Part shown: in pieces, positions 6,348-9,962 of the stretch
Numbering within the stretch: position 1 is the first letter of the stretch
Layout of the letters: each line of letters starts with the position of its first letter
NCBI GenBank assembly: GCA_964626405.1
Contig: CAZVFE010000060.1
Coordinates: 1-9,962 of the forward strand
Length of the DNA stretch: 9,962 nt
Direction: 5' to 3'
Source: CAZVFE01 sp964626405
GTDB taxonomy: Bacteria > Bacteroidota > Bacteroidia > Cytophagales > Spirosomataceae
The notes under the pieces: model-generated
Databases searched by the model: none
The model's input: only the letters and a program-made list of their open reading frames with translations
Told to the model about the DNA's origin: nothing
Position numbers and translations under genes: made by a program

Positions 6348-8207
6348 ATGAAGAAGAAAATCTTACTTTTATTACTGATTTTAGGCAGTTTTCCTAGTTT
6401 TTCACAGAATGCCTCCTTAATTCCAATCCCTGTAAAAAAGCAGGATAAAATGGGTGAATTTCACGTGCCAAAAACTTGGGTTATTAATTCTCCTCAAAGC
6501 CTATCTTTTCAAAAAACAAACCAGGATTTAAAAGTATTTTTAGAAAAAAACACCTATTCTTCCGTACAGTTTCAGGGTAATGCTAATTTAATTCTATCCA
6601 TCAATTCAGAGATGAAAAATCCTGAAGCCTATGAAATGATTGTTTCAACAGATAAAATTCAAATTAATGCATCAAGTGAAAAGGGTTTATTTTATGGTAT
6701 TCAAACCCTTTATCAATTATTGCCTGCTCAATATGAGTCCAATAATTCCTTTTATGATACTTCAATAAAAATTAAAAATACCGTAATTGAAGATTATCCC
6801 CGTTTTGAATGGAGAGGGATGATGTTGGATGTAGCGCGTCATTTTTTTACAGTTGAGCAAGTAAAAGATTTTATCGATGAAATTGCAAGATTAAAATACA
6901 ATAAACTTCATTGGCATTTGACCGACGACGAGGGGTGGAGAGTGGAAATTAAATCTTATCCGAATTTAACCCAAAAAGGTGCTTTCAATGTATTTAAAAT
7001 TGGTCAATTTACTACTTTTTCAGATCCAGAACCGAATTCTCCACGTAATTTTGGCGGTTTTTATACACAGGATCAAATAAAAGAGGTTGTTGCATATGCC
7101 CAATCAAAATTTATTGAAATTATTCCTGAAATCGATGTTCCTGGTCATTCCATGGCTGCTGTTGCTTCCTACCCTGAATTATCTTGTACCATTGGTGCAG
7201 ATAAATATGAAGTTATTTCCGGTGAAGTTTTTATCGATTGGTCTACAGGTCATCCTAGAGCCCTAAAAGATAATACCCTTTGTCCTGCTAATCCCAAGGT
7301 CTATGAATTTCTAGATAAAGTTATTGGAGAATTAGCTGAACTTTTCCCTAGCCAATATATTCATACGGGTGGAGATGAATGTCCGAAAAATTATTGGGAA
7401 AAGAATCCTCAAATTCTTGCCATGATGAAAAAGGAAAATCTAAAAAATCCTCAAGAAGTTCAAGCCTTTTTTACCAGAAAACTGCAAAAAATTGTTTCCT
7501 CCAAAGGAAAGAAAATGATGGGGTGGGATGAAATTTTAGAAGGAGGTGGTTTACCTAAAGATGTTGCAGTAATGTCATGGAGAGGAATAAAAGGAGGTAT
7601 TGAAGCTTCAAATAATGGACATAAAGTAGTAATGTCACCCAATAATCATGTATATGTGGATTTAATGCAGGGTTCAAAATATATTGAACCGCCGGTTTAT
7701 AATACAGTACGTTTAAAAGATTCTTATGCTTTTAATCCTGTTCCGGAAGGGGTTGCGGCTGAAAATGTAATGGGTGGACAAGCCAATCTTTGGTCCGAAC
7801 AATTATTTAATTATCGTCACCTTCAATACATGATTTATCCAAGGATCTTCGCTGTGGCAGAATCTGTATGGTCGCCAGATAATCAGAAAAATTGGAATGA
7901 TTTTGTAGAAAGGGTAGAGGATCAAATGGTTCGATTGGATCAGGCTAATATCAAATTTGCACCTTCCATGTATGAGCCAATAATTAATACAGGTTTGACG
8001 GATGATGGAAAAAATTGGATTCAATTTAGTCCTGAAATAAATGATTTAGAATTTCATTATTCTCTTGATTTTTCATATCCGGATGAATTTTACCCTGCTT
8101 CTCAAGAAAAAATTGTACTCCCAGTAGATGTTAAACTAGTAAGAGTACAATCTTATCGTTACGGAAAAAAAGTAGGAAGAACGATTAATGTCCCAATAAA
8201 TAAGTAG
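6348..8207 (+). CDS. Secreted GH20 beta-N-acetylhexosaminidase
   Basis: The product has 619 residues. It starts with a classical signal peptide (KKK, a leucine-rich core, FPSFSQ, predicted cleavage near residue 20 before NASLIP), placing it in the periplasm or outside. Residues about 22-147 form the N-terminal GH20b domain and about 152-510 the GH20 TIM barrel. Catalytic landmarks are Arg164 in DVARHFF, WHLTDDEGWR at 189-198, PEIDVPGH at 260-267, and the catalytic pair Asp343-Glu344 in HTGGDE, with active-site aromatics Trp393, Trp411 and Trp482. The last ~80 residues resemble the C-terminal beta domain found in Bacteroidota hexosaminidases. GH20 enzymes remove terminal GlcNAc/GalNAc from chitin oligosaccharides, peptidoglycan or glycans by substrate-assisted catalysis. 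The gene is divergent from amt and convergent with a GH88/105 gene, overlapping its 3' end by 23 bp. The ATG at 6348 is preceded by AAGAA only and by a hairpin. Confidence 0.96.
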   Translation: MKKKILLLLLILGSFPSFSQNASLIPIPVKKQDKMGEFHVPKTWVINSPQSLSFQKTNQDLKVFLEKNTYSSVQFQGNANLILSINSEMKNPEAYEMIVSTDKIQINASSEKGLFYGIQTLYQLLPAQYESNNSFYDTSIKIKNTVIEDYPRFEWRGMMLDVARHFFTVEQVKDFIDEIARLKYNKLHWHLTDDEGWRVEIKSYPNLTQKGAFNVFKIGQFTTFSDPEPNSPRNFGGFYTQDQIKEVVAYAQSKFIEIIPEIDVPGHSMAAVASYPELSCTIGADKYEVISGEVFIDWSTGHPRALKDNTLCPANPKVYEFLDKVIGELAELFPSQYIHTGGDECPKNYWEKNPQILAMMKKENLKNPQEVQAFFTRKLQKIVSSKGKKMMGWDEILEGGGLPKDVAVMSWRGIKGGIEASNNGHKVVMSPNNHVYVDLMQGSKYIEPPVYNTVRLKDSYAFNPVPEGVAAENVMGGQANLWSEQLFNYRHLQYMIYPRIFAVAESVWSPDNQKNWNDFVERVEDQMVRLDQANIKFAPSMYEPIINTGLTDDGKNWIQFSPEINDLEFHYSLDFSYPDEFYPASQEKIVLPVDVKLVRVQSYRYGKKVGRTINVPINK

Positions 8208-9962
8208 CTAATTTTCTAGCTGCAGGAAGGTTTTCGTATTCCAAAGGTAAACGGCGGTTGTTGGTATATTCATTATACAACCATGGATCACCAACAGCCA
8301 CCACTTTACCTTTACCAATTTGAGCTTCTGCAATTACGCATTGGCCTTGATGATAAACTAAACATTCACCAGTTTTCGTTAATTTCAAAGAAGATATTTC
8401 TTTGATATATATTTTCTTTAATCCATTAAAGATTTTATTTCCTTTTGGTATATCTACTCTTCCTTGTTCCCACTCTCTTCCTTGAACGAAATTTAAATTT
8501 GGAGCAACAAATTCAATTCCTATTTCTCGCCCAAGTATATTTAAATGTTCGATATCACAATTTGTCGTATCATTTGCCAGGATTAATAATGATCCCCCGT
8601 TTTCAATCCATTTCTTAATTTCCTTCGCATCTTCTTGATTGATATAATTTGGATTTTCCGTTTCCTTTGGACTGTCTGGATCAACTATGATATAGACATC
8701 TGCATCCTTTAAGGTTTCTGCAGTCGGAGCTTTATCTAAGCTAGCAATTTCTGCACCCATTTCTTTCCAATGTCTTCCCCATAATTCAAATCCAGAATCT
8801 TTTGAATCTTCCCAGGTATAGTGAAATCTTACCTTTTCGCCTTGATCATTGGTTTTATATTCATTATTATAATAATAATCTAAAACAACTTTTTTTCCAG
8901 AACCAATGCTTAAGTCATTTAAAATTTCCATTTCAACAGAAGCTAATATAAAGGGTCCAACTCCTTTTAAATCATCTCTTCTAATGGGTTCAGATAAATA
9001 ATAATCATAAGAACCACTACGATATGGACTTCCCCCTAAACCACCTACGGAAACAGTTTTTTCTAAATGAATAGAACCATCAGGATCTTTGGTTACGAAT
9101 TCTTTAATGATTCCTGAATAGGCTAATTTTGCTGGTTCTCTAAATTCCTCTGAAAGATATCCCATTCTTACACCTTTTAATAAAGAATAAGTGAACATGG
9201 TGGAACAAGATGCTTCCAAATAATTTCCTTCTTTTCCTCCAAATACAGGTAATTGATACCATAAATGTGATTTAGGATCCTGAACTTTCAATAAGGCTGA
9301 ACTTAAATCATTTAATTGTTTTACTAAAATTTCTCTCGCTTTATGATCCTTGGGTATATAGTCTAAAACGTCTACCAATGCCATCATATACCAACCAATT
9401 GACCTTCCCCAGAAATTAGGAGATTGGCCTGTTTTTTTATCTGCCCAAGGCATTTTTTTTGAAGCATCAATTGCATGGTATATTAAACCAGTTTTCTTGT
9501 CTAATGCTCCATTATACATTAATTCAAATTGCTTAAGGATATCATCCCAATTATTTTCATTAAATAAAACAGAATATTCCCCATAAAAAGGCTCTACCAT
9601 ATATAAACCATCCAACCACATTTGATTTGGATATCGATCCTTATGCCAAAATCCACCGTCCTGAGTTCGAGGTTGAGTAATGAGTTGATCGCGTAAATTT
9701 TGTGCTGCTAATAGGTATTTTTTTGTTCCTAATTGTTTATAAAGATACAATACAGGTCTTCCTTGAGGTAGATTATCAGAATTATATTCCGATTTTTTAT
9801 AGGTATTTATGGTTCCATCTTCATTGATGTATTGGTCCATAATTTTTTTAATATAATCAAAATAACGGGCATCACCTGTGCGTTCATAAACCTGTTCAAC
9901 TGCCCGCAAAAATAATCCAGATTCATAGTCCCACCGAGCCCTTGCTCCTGGTTTTACTCTTA
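8185..9962 (-). CDS. GH88/GH105 unsaturated uronyl hydrolase with C-terminal DUF4350-like domain (N-terminus cut by window edge)
   Basis: The frame is open to 9962, giving 591 visible residues; the true start is outside. The TTG at 9909 is an internal leucine, since the codons before it continue the family's RWDYESGLF block. Residues about 1-350 of the fragment are the alpha/alpha barrel: Asp62 in SDNLPQGR and Asp117 in MWLDGLYM lie 55 apart, the same spacing as the catalytic Asp88/Asp143 of Bacillus YteR. WGRSIGW (184-190) and EASCSTMFTYSLLKG (249-263) also fit. These enzymes hydrate the 4,5-unsaturated uronic acid end of oligosaccharides left by lyases, for example from rhamnogalacturonan. 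Residues about 355-591 are a second alpha/beta domain with DADVYIIVDPDSP, WIENGGSLLILAND and GDPWLYNEY, resembling DUF4350/GATase-1-like domains that lack a catalytic role known to me. Whether it is secreted cannot be seen. Its stop lies inside the hexosaminidase gene. Confidence 0.9.
   Translation of the reverse strand, partial: RVKPGARARWDYESGLFLRAVEQVYERTGDARYFDYIKKIMDQYINEDGTINTYKKSEYNSDNLPQGRPVLYLYKQLGTKKYLLAAQNLRDQLITQPRTQDGGFWHKDRYPNQMWLDGLYMVEPFYGEYSVLFNENNWDDILKQFELMYNGALDKKTGLIYHAIDASKKMPWADKKTGQSPNFWGRSIGWYMMALVDVLDYIPKDHKAREILVKQLNDLSSALLKVQDPKSHLWYQLPVFGGKEGNYLEASCSTMFTYSLLKGVRMGYLSEEFREPAKLAYSGIIKEFVTKDPDGSIHLEKTVSVGGLGGSPYRSGSYDYYLSEPIRRDDLKGVGPFILASVEMEILNDLSIGSGKKVVLDYYYNNEYKTNDQGEKVRFHYTWEDSKDSGFELWGRHWKEMGAEIASLDKAPTAETLKDADVYIIVDPDSPKETENPNYINQEDAKEIKKWIENGGSLLILANDTTNCDIEHLNILGREIGIEFVAPNLNFVQGREWEQGRVDIPKGNKIFNGLKKIYIKEISSLKLTKTGECLVYHQGQCVIAEAQIGKGKVVAVGDPWLYNEYTNNRRLPLEYENLPAARKLATYLLGH

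Noticed and set aside
7460..7642. 60-residue minus-strand frame inside the GH20 gene
   Set aside because: It is antisense to the conserved GH20 catalytic barrel, with no start signal or recognisable protein; a shadow.
7803..8024. 73-residue minus-strand frame inside the GH20 gene
   Set aside because: It is antisense to the C-terminal part of the GH20 gene, with a composition expected of a complement of coding sequence; a shadow.
8204..8223. Stem-loop GTAGCTA / TAGCTGC just at the end of the GH20 gene, as a terminator
   Set aside because: The stem is 7 bp with one G-U pair and no T-run follows on either strand, and it lies inside the convergent GH105 coding sequence; not convincing as an intrinsic terminator.
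9907..9909. TTG as the start codon of the GH88/GH105 gene
   Set aside because: The frame continues upstream to the window edge and encodes RWDYESGLF, a conserved part of the enzyme's N-terminal region, so this TTG is an internal leucine.

Overview
The window comes from a low-GC (roughly mid-30s %, estimated by eye) member of the Bacteroidota. I infer this from several signs: AT-rich leaders with almost no Shine-Dalgarno sequences, an exact TAnnTTTG -7 promoter element in front of the amt gene, a signal peptide ending in the typical FSQ, a lipoprotein with an acidic/lysine stretch after the lipid cysteine, and the gene content (MoxR/VWA pair, GH20, GH88/105 with a C-terminal GATase-like domain). 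A pigmented aerobic Cytophagales-type organism is plausible because of the CrtA-like oxygenase, but the rank below phylum is a guess. The window is very gene dense: eight protein genes, three intergenic gaps (182, 100 and 20 bp), and two pairs of convergent genes whose 3' ends overlap. No RNA gene, mobile element or CRISPR array was seen.

Positions 1-2088 (minus strand) hold a two-gene operon, a VWA-domain protein followed one base later by a MoxR-like AAA+ ATPase that runs off the left edge. Positions 2271-4642 (plus strand) hold a compact three-gene operon: a DoxX-family membrane protein, a surface-type lipoprotein with a secretory-lipase-like alpha/beta hydrolase fold (joined by an ATGA overlap), and a CrtA/spheroidene-monooxygenase-like protein three bases downstream. 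This combination is the least explained part of the window.

Positions 4632-6247 (minus strand) hold amt followed by a PII gene, an ammonium uptake and sensing pair. The PII protein has lysine where the uridylylated Tyr51 of enterobacterial PII would be. Divergent from amt, across a 100-bp region with a promoter and two perfect small inverted repeats, lies a secreted GH20 beta-N-acetylhexosaminidase (6348-8207). Facing it, with a 23-bp tail overlap, is a large GH88/GH105-type unsaturated uronyl hydrolase with an extra C-terminal domain (8185 to the right edge, N-terminus missing).

Taken together, the right half looks like nutrient acquisition: amino-sugar release, ammonium uptake with PII control, and pectin or glycosaminoglycan-type oligosaccharide breakdown. 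The left half is an unassigned chaperone-like ATPase pair. I see no clear previously undescribed system. The items most worth following up are the doxX-hydrolase-crtA-like cassette, the altered PII T-loop, and the palindromes between amt and the hexosaminidase gene.
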